In this document: one piece after another, positions 39,764 through 50,648 of the stretch
How the letters are laid out: every line of letters begins with the position of its first letter
Numbering within the stretch: position 1 is the first letter of the stretch
Assembly (NCBI GenBank): GCA_963922205.1
Contig: CAWUHX010000525.1
Coordinates: forward strand, 1-64,000
DNA length: 64,000 bases
Reading direction: 5' to 3'
Origin: Romanomermis culicivorax
Taxonomy: Eukaryota; Nematoda; Enoplea; Mermithida; Mermithidae
Notes under the pieces: generated by a model
The model's database searches: none
Told to the model about the DNA's origin: nothing
The model's input: the letters and a program-made list of their open reading frames with translations, nothing else
Made by a program: the position numbers and the translations under genes

Positions 39764-40320
39764 GTGTCAACCAAAAGATCTTTAAACTCTGTTCTGAAAA
39801 GTCATTCGAAATTCCTTTATGTAAAAATTCTTCAAAAATCAATAAAATTTTTTTGGTATTTTTGTGTTTTCATGTAGTTCGTTCATTATCTCAATACTGG
39901 AATCAGAAAATACATTAAAAAGGCTACAACTTTTTGGACACGTTTTGGCGAAACCGCGTTTTATGATTTTACTACATTTTCATCTACTTGATAAATTTTG
40001 TTCAATTCCGTTGAGAATTTTCAACTAATCATAGGTCAATGTAAAAAAAGATACGATCTCTCAGAAATCGTGTCTTAAATTTTAGCGAAAACGAATTTTA
40101 AATCTAACGATTTTAACTTTTAATTGGGATTTTTCCTTTTTATCAGAGTCGATTTGTCCTATTCGATGACGAATTCTATCTGTTTGGCCAGTAAGCTCAA
40201 AATTATATATTCCTATGGAGTAAATTTTAAAATTTTAATATGGAAACATCCGAATGCAAAAAATTTATTGAAACATCAAGCGACAAGCTCAAATAATATT
40301 ATTTTTTCACAGTTGCCGAT

Positions 40321-41505
40321 TTGAAAAGTCCCGTCAAAGAAATTTCTCGTCCGACCTTTAACAAACCGGATTATTCCAAAACAGATCAAATTTTGAAGTC
40401 GACGAATTTAGATTTCGATGAAAATGAAGAACAAGAAGAAGAAGACGAAATTTGCTCTGAAAATTTGAATATGGAGCAAAATCCTGTCAAGAAAATCGAA
40501 TTTCTGAAAATTTTTAGCGGAAAAAGGCGGATATTTCGAATTAAAGACGAAATTTTACGAATTTCGACGACGAATTTCGATGATAATTACAGACACATTT
40601 TTGAAAATTCCATAAGTCGACTCGTTTCTTGCTCAAATTGGACGGATAAAGAAGAACTTTTATACAAAAAATTGCTGGAGGTAGACTCCCCGCCAAATTT
40701 TCTGCCGGATTTTAACTTTTTTATTTTAATTTTTACATTTTTGGGCGGCGATTTTTTGCAATATTCGAATGAAAAGGATGAAAAAATCGTCGTGAAAGAA
40801 GAAGATCTGAATTTCAATTTAATTCGACGAATTTTGATACTTTTCGCTCAATTTTTAATTAATTTCAATTTGAAAAGTTTACAAGCTACTCAACGTTTGG
40901 ATTTTTGCCTGATTTTTATTGTAATTTCTTTGGATGCAAATTTAGTCTACGATCCAATTTGTCAATCGAAACTCGATCACGTAATCAATAATTTGGTGGA
41001 ATCTACGCCTAAAGATCAAATTCGTTATTTAAATGCACAAATTTGTCGAAATTTTTTCGAAAATTTCAAAATTTCGATCGAATTGGTGGAAATACTCTGT
41101 CGAAAATTTGACCGAAGCAAAATTTTAATTTCTCATTTATGTTTCGAAGCTTGTAAATTATTAATACTTTATGATTTACCAGCATCAGAAAAGATTCGCG
41201 ACTTGGATTTTATCAATTTCGTTTCTTTGGATTCATTTTTCGAAGGAATCTTTCTAAATTTCGACGAAAATTTCGCAGAAATTTGTAAAAATGACGAATT
41301 TGGTTCGGTTTTATCGATTTTATGCTTATTTTTGATTGATCTTGAATATTTAGGAGAACAAAAAAAAGAAATTTTGACCAAAACGTTGAAATTGTTCGGG
41401 AAATGGAATGGAAAATTAAATAATTCCCATACGATCGGAGATGGTTTGAAGTTTAACATGGAATTTTTGTACAACAGTTTACACTTGTATGTATTCCAAA
41501 ATTGA
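40321..41505 (+). CDS. Unrecognised all-alpha-looking protein (394 codons), 5' exon(s) missing
   Basis: A long open frame follows an acceptor (TTTTTTCACAG ending at 40314) and ends at 41505. There is no ATG at its start, so upstream coding exons are expected. Visible: an acidic run (about 40416-40452), IFSGKRRIFRIKDEIL, then Leu/Ile/Phe-rich helical stretches with FILIFTFLGGDFLQ, LDHVINNLVESTPKDQIRYL and LISHLCFEACKLL. Codon use matches the other host genes (AT-rich third positions) and no stop occurs for about 1.2 kb, so it is likely real. The layout faintly resembles the FAM178 domain of SMC5/6 localisation factor 2, but no diagnostic motif was found. Confidence 0.6.
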   Translation: MKSPVKEISRPTFNKPDYSKTDQILKSTNLDFDENEEQEEEDEICSENLNMEQNPVKKIEFLKIFSGKRRIFRIKDEILRISTTNFDDNYRHIFENSISRLVSCSNWTDKEELLYKKLLEVDSPPNFLPDFNFFILIFTFLGGDFLQYSNEKDEKIVVKEEDLNFNLIRRILILFAQFLINFNLKSLQATQRLDFCLIFIVISLDANLVYDPICQSKLDHVINNLVESTPKDQIRYLNAQICRNFFENFKISIELVEILCRKFDRSKILISHLCFEACKLLILYDLPASEKIRDLDFINFVSLDSFFEGIFLNFDENFAEICKNDEFGSVLSILCLFLIDLEYLGEQKKEILTKTLKLFGKWNGKLNNSHTIGDGLKFNMEFLYNSLHLYVFQN

Positions 41506-41836
41506 TGGAAGGAATCGGGTTATCAATGTTATTTCTCCGCGGCTCAACTTTTCTGACAGTTCTATCGTTATGGTCAAACAGTTTGAACGTTTAGCTTTCA
41601 CTCACACTATAGGATTCAGTTTACTGTTATCAAAGTCAAAAAAACGGAACGCGATACCTGTTGAGCGCGGCGCTCTTTCCCTGAAGAATGTGCAGCTTTT
41701 CGAACTTTAACCGCGTTTTCTACATTGCCATAATTTTTGGCTCCTCATCCGCCCAGAATCAAGAAAATTCCCATAGCGTGAATTTAGCAACTTTACGATT
41801 TGTTCATAGTGTAAGCGAATCAGTCGAATGTCGATC

Positions 41837-43231
41837 CAGTGTTTTTTTGTGCGCAGACCACTGTTTTTTTCCACATTTGCACTATAATGTGGAAAAAAAA
41901 TCTGGATTGTGGAAAAAATTTTTGAGGTCTTTTCACAAATGTGGAAGAAAAATTTGGGGTTTTCATATTGAAAAGATGCATTTTGGTGCATTTTAGGAGG
42001 TCCAAATCTCAAAATTTTCCGGCGCTTCGCGCAGGTTATGACTTTAATAATCATCATTATTCATTAAGTAGCTCAGGTGCGGCTTTTATCATGTCTACCT
42101 TCATTTATCGCTTAATCTATAATAATTTTCATCATCTTAAACGTAGTATCTCGCGTTTTAATTGGTAATCTTCAACATTGTATCATAATATTTAATGAAG
42201 ATTCGCATTTTTTCCTTTTGAGAAAGATCAATACGTCAAGTCTCTATGCTTTATGATGCAATTATTTCTTTGCTAACGTAAAATCAATTCAAAAGCTTCA
42301 TGGAAATATCTTTCGGAAATTCATACTCTTCTTACTCATATATTTTCGACCAAGTTCATGACAGTTTACAAATAAATTACAGATTTTAAAATTTTTCAAA
42401 TGAAATTCTAGAAATTACGACTTTTTAACGCAAAATTGGAATCTAATTCTTGAAATAAATGTTCGGAAAATTGATTTTCCAGCATCCCAGAATGTCAATA
42501 TACCCAAAAAAATTTCCGGCGCATTTTTTTGGCTTTCGCTTGTCATCATAGAGGACTTGACCATTGATTTCTTGTGTAATTCAAGTCAATTATGCTCTTG
42601 ATGATGATGATGATGATGATGATTTTATTTGCAACGGCACTAAGCAATATTAGGAGAATATAATAAAATAAACGAATAAGTTAATTAAATACCGAATAAA
42701 TATGCAGTACATTTACGAATATGCTGTGCTTGGTCAAAAAGGCATATAGCTCTTACAGTTGACCAAAATTGAACTTATCCAGTTTAGAGCGAAAAATTTT
42801 ACTATTTCTAGATGTTATTATCGATTCAGGAAGCTCTTGGATAGTTTGCTAGAAAATTTGTTCAACAATGCTTGTAGATTAGACTTTTAAGTCGAACATT
42901 TCAATTTTTTCTTCAATTTTAATAAATTAACTCCTCTAAAAACACCGGAAGGCTTGAAAAAGCTCAAAAACAGTGCGATAAAGCGTCTGTGAGCATTTTT
43001 AAGCCAAAAAACGAGGATTTCAAGACGAAAAATTTTTTTTCCAGTTCGTGGAAAACAAACAGTCGCGCTGACATTTGTGCCAATTGGTGCAAAGGGCCAA
43101 AAAAATTTGTGCCAATAGCACCAAAAAAGTTTCTCACTCTAAAAACCTACTGAAAATCTTTGGAATTTTTTTACAAGTCGGTTCCCCTTCCCAATTATGG
43201 TCCAAACTGGCATTTTCGGACTCCTTAAGAT
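41837..43231. repeat. Family K repeat (partial) hosting J element and microsatellite
   Basis: CAGTGTTTTTTTGTGCGCAG begins at 41837 and, after the J insertion, ATTTGTGCCAATTGGTGC resumes at 43073, as in other K termini. The far end was not located; a hAT element interrupts at 43232. 41506-41836 holds no recognised gene. Confidence 0.7.
41859..43064. mobile_element. Family J element in K, duplication GCGCAGAC/GCGCTGAC
   Basis: 1206 bp, from CACTGTTTTTTTCCAC to GTGGAAAACAAACAGTC. Flanks match at 7 of 8 (41851-41858, 43065-43072). The word is CCACATTTGTGG; the core near 42020 is AAAATTTTCCGGCGCTTCGC. A (GAT)n microsatellite lies at 42599-42623. Confidence 0.8.
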
Positions 43232-44414
43232 CAGGGTTGGCGGGCATTGGGTTTTTGGGTTGATAGGTTTTTTGGGGTTGGAAAATCGGAAATTTCTGGG
43301 TTTTTTGGTTTTTTAAGAAAAAAATCTTTTTTTTCCATTTTGTTCTCAGGAATACAAGTTTCTCCCTGATTTAACAATCAAATTGAATTGAGAGTTCAGC
43401 CAACTTTAGTAACTGCAATGCAGTCTTTTCTGACACTGACATTACCACAGATTTGAGATGAGATCACACAACACAACAAACAAATCAAATGCTATCGTAA
43501 ATTTTCAATTCAGGAGACTTTTTAGCGCTATTCATTTCGGTTACTCTGGCTGTTCAGTTGAACTGACTTATTCTAATCGAAAAGCTGAAGATTCATATTC
43601 GATAAATTTAACTTATGTTTGAATTGTCTTTTGGCACTTATCTACTTTGGTCCACCCTCGTCCCAGCGTCAACCCCTGGCGACTACAGTAAGACCTCCAC
43701 CGAACCTCCAGCAAGACTGGGAATATGAACTTGCCGCTCATATTCCCAATCAAACACCCCCGCCTCTAACATCGTCTGTCAAAAGCGAGAAAGGGCCTGG
43801 GAGCTCAGCACAGAAGTGACTGAGTGCGCTGCACATGACGCTGACGCCTCACGCATTAGTTTGTCATGTGACTACGAGTTTATGTATCAAAGGATGAAAC
43901 TTATTTTCTATGGGAGAAAAAATTGAAAGTCAGAATTACCTTTTTTGTCGCTTATTAAAGAAAACTTGAAATATTTTCACGACGGCTTCAAATAAAATGC
44001 ATAAACACGGATAAAATAAAACAAGTGATATGATTTGGTGTTCCATTTTAGTGTCCACTGCGTCATCAGAGCGTAATTTTTCAACATTTGGCTTTGTTCA
44101 CACCAAGTAGCATAAACGATTGTCATCTGCATTGGTCGAAAAGCTAGTCTTAACAAACTTCAATGCCAAAAATTTTTTGGCAGTGCATTAGTATTTGATT
44201 TTATTTTTTATGGTAAAGAATCTGTGTATTTTTGCTTAAAATCAAGAAAAATGATATGAAAATGTTTTGCTTTATGAAGAATAAAACTTTAGAGATCTTG
44301 CATTTGCTTTTCTTTTATGTGAAACGAAAAAAAACCCGATTAAACCCAGAAAAACCCATGAAACCCAAAAAAACCCAAATTCGAAATTTTGAAAATGGGT
44401 TTTTCCCAACCCTG
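43232..44414 (+). mobile_element. hAT element G with transposase C-terminus, duplication CTTAAGAT/CTTAAAAT
   Basis: 1183 bp, ends CAGGGTTGGC and CCCAACCCTG, flanks matching at 7 of 8 (43224-43231, 44415-44422). Near 44050-44175 a frame reads STASSERNFSTFGFVHTK, one stop, then HKRLSSALVEKLVLTNFN, which is the hAT C-terminal dimerisation domain. It shares ends with 26001-27341, so G may be a remnant of the enzyme that moved that family. Confidence 0.88.
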
Positions 44415-45276
44415 CTTAAAATTCTTGCTATCCAAATCAGTTCGAAAATCCAAGGGCTCATGGTATTCAGGAACTCATTTGCATAAAATCTACACACATG
44501 TCACATACTCCTTGTCACTACAGAAAAATCCTCTCTACACCCTTCGGGTGCAGCTGTTGTACCCTAAGCCTAAGCCTAAGGAAAATTTCGAAGGAAAAAT
44601 AAATGTCTGCTCACTACTCACAGAAATCCATGCTCAAAATTAACAAACAACTCATATACAATAATTAGACTGAAGGCCGGGAACCGACTTATAAAATTTA
44701 GCCAAATATTTGTCATGTAGTCTTCCCGATCGTTAAATTTAGGGACGTTGAGGACAACTTTACCTGGCCCTTTCCTTTCCTGATCCTTATCGGGCCAGGA
44801 ACTCAGGGTTAAGGATCGGGGTTACTGATTACTACACTTCGGCCTTTACATTGTTCTAGTATAATGACTATTTATAACATTGTCTCTACACACCCCCACG
44901 TAAGTGCAAATCTCAGCAGTGTAAACCTTCCCTGTATATTACACATTTAATAAATCATTTTATTGTTTTTATCGTATTGAACAATACATACTTTTGTAAT
45001 GCTATCGATATGTATCACAATATTTTAAAATGAAATAATATCACATATCATCATCTTCCAATCCAGATTAATCGATCCACTATAGGCATGAACGTCCATT
45101 GTAAAAGAGTATAAGCGGCGCTGAAAAAAATATAATGTAATATATTGCAAAACGTATCAGAAATACATCAAACCGCATAGTCTGACTGGAGTCCCATTCA
45201 ATTTTAACTTTACTTAACTTTACTGTTTATCGTCAAGTTTATCATTTTACCCAAAACTACAGTCAATTCTCAGAAC
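44415..45276. other. Unassigned region with short TTAGGC tract
   Basis: 44561-44580 reads CCCTAAGCCTAAGCCTAAGG across the boundary, about three TTAGGC units on the minus strand. 44690-44830 is locally GC-richer with CCTTATCGGGCCAGGAACTC, of unknown nature. No gene was recognised. Confidence 0.4.
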
Positions 45277-45423
45277 TCGAGTCCATTTAGCCATTTTGTG
45301 TATTTTTGACTAGATGGACTCGAGTCCATTTAGCCATTTTGTAGGTCTTGGTTAGATGGACTCGAGTCCATTTAGCCATTTTGCGGGTTTTGGCTAAATG
45401 GACTCGAGTCCTTCTAGCCACTG
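45277..45423. repeat. 42-43-bp hairpin-unit tandem array (palindrome GGACTCGAGTCC)
   Basis: About 3.5 units starting ACTCGAGTCCATTTAGCCA. In each, CCATTTAGCCA can pair with a TGGCTAAATGG-type arm across a 12-base loop, and neighbouring units form the GGACTCGAGTCC palindrome. The right end CTAGCCACTG resembles the end of the array at 25872-27453 (TTTAGCCACTG). Confidence 0.85.
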
Positions 45424-46038
45424 CCCACTGATTTGCATAAAAATCGTGCCTACCCTCTTTCATCTAACCACATCGGTGAAATAAGAAAAATTGATCGAGA
45501 AAACGGTTTATACGACTCGAAAAGAAATCGAATTGTGCGAGAATTCAGATATTTTTATAGAATTTGTCAGGAAATTTATATTTTTCTCATTTTCGGCTAT
45601 CTTCCTAACAACGATGTGAAAAATTAACCTGTAAGGATGTCTACAATTGCTTTCTCCTGAAGAAAACTAGTCAAAAGTTGCATAAATCTTTGGTCGGAAA
45701 ATTTCGCCAACAATGTCAATTTTTCTGTTCAATCAGACACCAAAAAATAAAAATTTCGGTTCCCAGTACAACCACTGAATGAACAAAGGAAATTCAGAAT
45801 TGCTATCACCGGTCATTTTCAAGCTATAAGTTTGCTGCAGTGATACGAATACAGTATACGAAGGTAATTCGCTCGCGTACGAGGCAAATAAAAGTAGTCA
45901 AATTGGTATACTCGTTGTCTCGGCACCAAGCGCCGAGAAAATTTTGCCCTTTCAGCCCTTAAAATCACTCAAAATCAAGGAAATTTGTGCCACTCCAAAT
46001 TTTTTGCGCCAAAGACCATGTTTTGCCACAAAAAACAC
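45424..46038 (-). repeat. Family K repeat copy upstream of the acid phosphatase
   Basis: Contains the inverted K core (CTCGGCACCAAGCGCCGAGA, about 45918-45937) and ends in CCACAAAAAACACTG at 46038. It is homologous to 29840-30860 and, in the opposite orientation, to 47942-49850. It occupies the place where the first phosphatase exon would be expected. Confidence 0.65.
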
Positions 46039-46103
46039 TGAATCAATCTTTAGCTGTTTTTCCAAAAGCCCATATTTTCATCAACTTTTTATCTTTATTG
46101 CAG

Positions 46104-47761
46104 ATTTTTCGCCACGGCGATCGAAACGCACAAACTTTATTCCCGACTGACGTCGAAAATACGGTCGAAACTTGGTCGGGCGGGTTGGGTGAATTGACTC
46201 CGGTGTTTCTTGAATTTTCAACTTTATTCAAGGCATTTTTAACTTTGTATTTTGTGTAGTTGGGTGTCAAACAACAATACGAGTTGGGAAAATTCATTAA
46301 AAATCGCTACCGTGGCTTCTTATCGGAAAAATATTCCGCCAAAGAAGTTTGTTTAATTTTCATACGCGCTCCAATTTTCTCGACGACTAGCCAATTTTTC
46401 AGATATACGTGCGTAGCACGTCCTACAATCGAACTTTAATGAGCGCGGCGGCCAATTTAGCAGGTATGTATCCGCCTGTGGGCAACCAAATTTGGGACCA
46501 AAATCTGCTTTGGCAGCCTATTCCGGTTCATAGCGTGCCTAGGGAGTACGATCCCGTGAGACATTTTTATAAATTTTCGGCGCTTAATTTTGGGCACTTT
46601 TCATACTTTCTAGGTTTTATGGATGGATAAACCATGCCCTACGGTTAGCGACTTGTATAAAAAGAAAGTTTTCAAATCCGAAAGTTATACAAAAGTTGAA
46701 CGAGAAAACGCGGATTTTTTGGCGTTTTTGAGCAATAAAACGGGAATCAAAAATTTGCCCTTATTGGACATGTGGAGCGTTTTTGATTCCTTAAATTGCG
46801 AAGTATGTGCGAACATGTCGTCATATGTTTAGATTTTTGGGTATTATTTCTTTTAGACTATCCATAACGATACGCATAAAAGACCGGAATGGGTAACCGA
46901 AGACGTTTACCGAAAAATTCTGAATTTGTACCGAATTTCTGTCACTTATTATTACAATATTCCGGAAATAAAACGCTTAAGAGGGGGTAAAAGAAGATTT
47001 TTTCAAGCCGCCATAAGTTTCCAAAAAAATTTAATTTTTAGCGCTCATGTTCCACGAAATCGCCGACCGTTTTAGACAAAAAGCTCAAAACGAATCTTTT
47101 GCTCAAAACTTGAAATACTTTGCCTACTCTGTCGTACATGGAATTATTTTTTCTTTTCAACTTAAACTTTGACATCTAGGCAATTTTAGCACGATACGAC
47201 TCAAGTCGCTCTATTGGAAAATATGAACGCCTACGATGGCTTGGTTCCAACTTACGATCAGACTTACTTTATGGAATTGCACGAAATAAACGACTCTTAC
47301 TTCGTTACAGTAAGATTTTCATACTTTCTCGTAGCTGAAATTTTATATTTCAATTTTGTTTCAGGTATTGAAGCGCAATTCAACCGACGGTAATCGAATT
47401 TTCGTCGTGGAAATTCCGTCTTGCGGACAATTTTGCGATTTGAAAAAATTTTACGAGCTCAGCTTGTTTAATAAACCTCAAGATTGGGATGAAGAATGCG
47501 GTTTAGTAGATGAAAATAAACTGGAAGAAAAAACCGAAGAACGTAAAATCTGGTATATATACTCGACGAGCATTTTATGAAAATGTTTTTTTGCAGTAAT
47601 CGGAATTTTGGCCGGCCTTTGCATTTTATTTTTCGTATTATTTATCGTTTTGTTGGCCTTTTATTGCCGAGCTAGGCGAACGAATTGGGTAAATCTTCGG
47701 AAATGCTTGTAAAATCCTACATTCAATATTTTTTAATTTTCAGGCTGTGCTACAGGAATGA
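46104..47761 (+). CDS. Histidine acid phosphatase, type I membrane form, first exon missing
   Basis: The family hydrolyses phosphomonoesters through a phospho-histidine. Exons (386 codons from the first seen): 46104-46202, 46260-46346, 46403-46555, 46614-46802, 46857-46986, 47042-47133, 47190-47309, 47365-47542, 47597-47688, 47744-47761. [13 protein letters not shown] at the start carries the RHG nucleophile motif; [31 protein letters not shown] and [11 protein letters not shown] follow; HDTT (start of exon 7) supplies the proton-donor Asp. The penultimate exon encodes one membrane helix ([20 protein letters not shown]) with a short basic cytoplasmic tail, as in lysosomal/ACP2-like forms. The signal-peptide exon was not found; a K repeat lies immediately upstream. 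Introns are 48-59 bases. Confidence 0.9.
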
Positions 47762-47941
47762 AAAAATTTGAATTATGAAGTTTTTTATCTTTTTCTAATC
47801 TGTCGTGTATTTTCTTTGCAAGAACGAATCCGAATATATGTGTTTATGATGGTCAGAATATTACGCTGAGACGTACTTACTGTGGTTGATGTTAGCCCAT
47901 AAAGTTCATTCGTTACTGTAGCAGTTCCTTTGCCGAACTAC

Positions 47942-49850
47942 CAGTGTTTTTTTTTGTGCCAAAACATGGTTTTTGGCACAAAAAAATTTGGAATGACACA
48001 AAAAATTTTGAGCGTTTGTGCCAAACGGCACAAAATTTATGGCTGGTCAAAAATTAAATTTCCTTGATTTTTAATTTTTGGCTGGTCAAAAATTAAATTT
48101 CCTTGATTTTTAGACGTCTTAGGGGCTGAAAATGTGAAAAATTTTCGGCGCTCCGCACCAGTGTTTTTTTTTTGTGCCAAAACATGGTTTTTGGCCACAA
48201 TAAAATTGGAATGGCACAAAAAATTTTGAGCGTTTGTGCCAATCGGCACAAATTTTCCTGCTGGTCGAGGCCTAAATTTCCATGATATTTAGTCATTTTA
48301 GGGGCTGAAAACGCAAAATTTTCTCGGCGCTTCGCGCCGAGTCAATGGATTTAATATTGGCTACTTTTCTTTGTCTCGAACGCGGGCGGATTCTATTCGA
48401 ATAATTTATTTGTATTATCGCAACAGACTTTGAGATTGTCAATGACATTACAATAGAAATTGTTAACTTTTCTTCCTCTGTTAATTCAGTTGGATTGAGA
48501 ACCGAAACTCATATTTTTGGTGATTGATTCAAACAAAAAAATTGAAATTTTTGGCCAAAATTTTTAAAAAACCACCAACCAAAAATCTCCGCGAAGCTTC
48601 TTTCTACTTTTATCAGGAGAAAACAATTATAGACATACAAGACATCTTAATTTGATCTTTAATAGTTGTTAGGAAGGAGACCGAAATGTAAAGGAAAACT
48701 TCATGACAAAAAGTCTATAAAAATATCTGAATTTTCACAGTATTCAATTTCTTTTCGGATCATAGAAACCGTTTGTTAGATCAGTTTTTCTTATCTCGTT
48801 GACGTGGTTAGAGAAAATAAAGCAAGCACGATTTTTATGCAAATGAATGCGGTGAAAGTGTCTTTAGTTAGTTTTTATCAAACTTGAAAGAAAGAAAGAA
48901 AATAAATTTATTAAATGCACAGAAATACAAGAGTAAATATGAATAAGACAGAAAACCTCATGGACATGACAAAAACACGTGCGAATTGAGCTTTCAATTT
49001 AGATCGAAAACATGGCATATTGTTATAACTCTTGGCACAAAACTGTTTTATGGTTTTCAGTACGTTTTTAGAGTGAAAAAATTTTTTGTGCCATTGGCAC
49101 AATTTTTTTGGCCCTTTGTGCCAATTGGCACAAATGTCCGCGCTCAAAAAAAAACGCTGCTCCGCACCGAGTCATCGAATATGATATTTTCTATTTGTAT
49201 ATTTGACCCGAACGCGAACGATTCCTCTTCGAACAGTGTATTAGTATCGTTGCAGCAAACTCTATAGGCAGTCAATGTCAACGACTGATGGATGAAAAGA
49301 AATTCTGAATATTCTCTGTCCATTCAGTCAAATTCGGATTTAAAACTGAAATTCTCACTTTTCGTGTTTGATTGATTCAAATAGAATAATAGAAAAATCG
49401 ATATCGTTGGTAATGGTACAATGTTTCGATCGAAAATTTACACAATTTTCGACTTTATTTTTTCTAATAGTCTTAACATTGTTGTTAAATATATCTTACC
49501 TAGAGATATTCATATTCGTAGTCAAAAATTGAATCAGTTTGAATTTCCTGAACAATTCTAGAGTTATTTAAATTTTCTCAGCATCCATTCCTTTTTGAGT
49601 CGTCGTGAACTATTTTCCCGCACAGTTTTTTCTTATCTAACTGACATGGTTAACTGAAAAATAGCTAGGGCACGATTTTTACAAAAAAGTAATGTGTAAA
49701 ACGTTAACTTTCCATCAAAATTTGTGGCCTAAAACTTTTCCGCAGCTTTCAGTATGTTTCTAGTAGAAAAAATTTTTTTGTGCTATTGGCACAAATTTTT
49801 TTGGTCTCTTGTGCCAATTGGCACAAATGTCCGTGCACAAAAAAACGCTG
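47942..49850. mobile_element. Family K element, duplication CGAACTAC/CGAACCAC, hosting a second K
   Basis: Ends CAGTGTTTTTTTTTGTGCC and CAAAAAAACGCTG; flanks match at 7 of 8 (47934-47941, 49851-49858). The word is GTGCCAATTGGCAC, a perfect palindrome repeated near the ends. The core is AAAATTTTCGGCGCTCCGCA. No transposase was seen. Confidence 0.85.
48159..49159. mobile_element. Inner family K element, duplication CTCCGCAC
   Basis: 1001 bp, CAGTGTTTTTTTTTTTGTGC to AAAAAAAAACGCTG, exact CTCCGCAC at 48151-48158 and 49160-49167. It sits exactly in the CGGCGCTCCGCACCGAG core of the outer K element. A (GAAA)n tract lies at about 48887-48905. Confidence 0.88.
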
Positions 49851-49905
49851 CGAACCACATTTTACCCCAGGCGCGGCTTTTAGCATGTCTACTTTCACTT
49901 ACCAT

Positions 49906-50640
49906 CACTGTTTTTTTCCACATTTGCCCTATAATGTGGAAAAAATTTTTGAGGTCTTTCCACAAATGTGGAAGAAAAATTTGGGGTTTTCATATTGAAA
50001 AGATGCATTTTGGTGCATTTCAGGAGGTCCAAAGCTCAAAATTTTTTGGCGCTTCGCGCTTATTACCAAGCTCAGGCGTGGCTTTTAGCGTGTCTACCTT
50101 CACTTACCATTTAATCTTTAATAGTTTTCATCATCGTAAACCTTTTATTATATGTTTATATAATTGGATATCTTGATATATTTTTATATTTATTGAAGAT
50201 CCGCATTTTTTCCTTAATAGGTTTTCTGGGAAAGATCAACACGTCAACTTTCTAAACTTTTTGAAGCGTTTGTTCTTTTCTTCACGTAAACTGAATTCAA
50301 AAGAATTTCCTGGAAGTATTTTTCAAAATTTCTACGCTTCTGACTCATTGCTTTTCGGTCAAAATTATGAAAGGTTACGAACAAGGTTTAAAAATTTTTC
50401 GAATGATAAATTTCTGGAAATTACGATCTATGAACACAAAATTTAAATCTAATTTTTGAAATATATGATCAGAATGATTATCAGAATGCTTTAAAAAGCT
50501 CAAAAATATTTAAATAAAGCGTCTGTGAGCATTTTCAAACGAAAAAACGAGGATTTTAGGACAAAATTTTTTCCACATGTGGGAAAAAATTTGATCCCCT
50601 TCCACATTTGTGGAAAGAGGTTCGTGGAAAAAAGACAGTA
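49906..50640. mobile_element. Family J element, duplication CTTACCAT, inserted into J-type sequence
   Basis: 735 bp, CACTGTTTTTTTCCAC to GTGGAAAAAAGACAGTA, exact CTTACCAT at 49898-49905 and 50641-50648. Flanking sequence (TAGCATGTCTACTTTCACTT / TTATAATCTTTATATAATAG) is itself J interior, so this is J inserted in J. Confidence 0.88.
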
Positions 50641-50648
50641 CTTACCAT

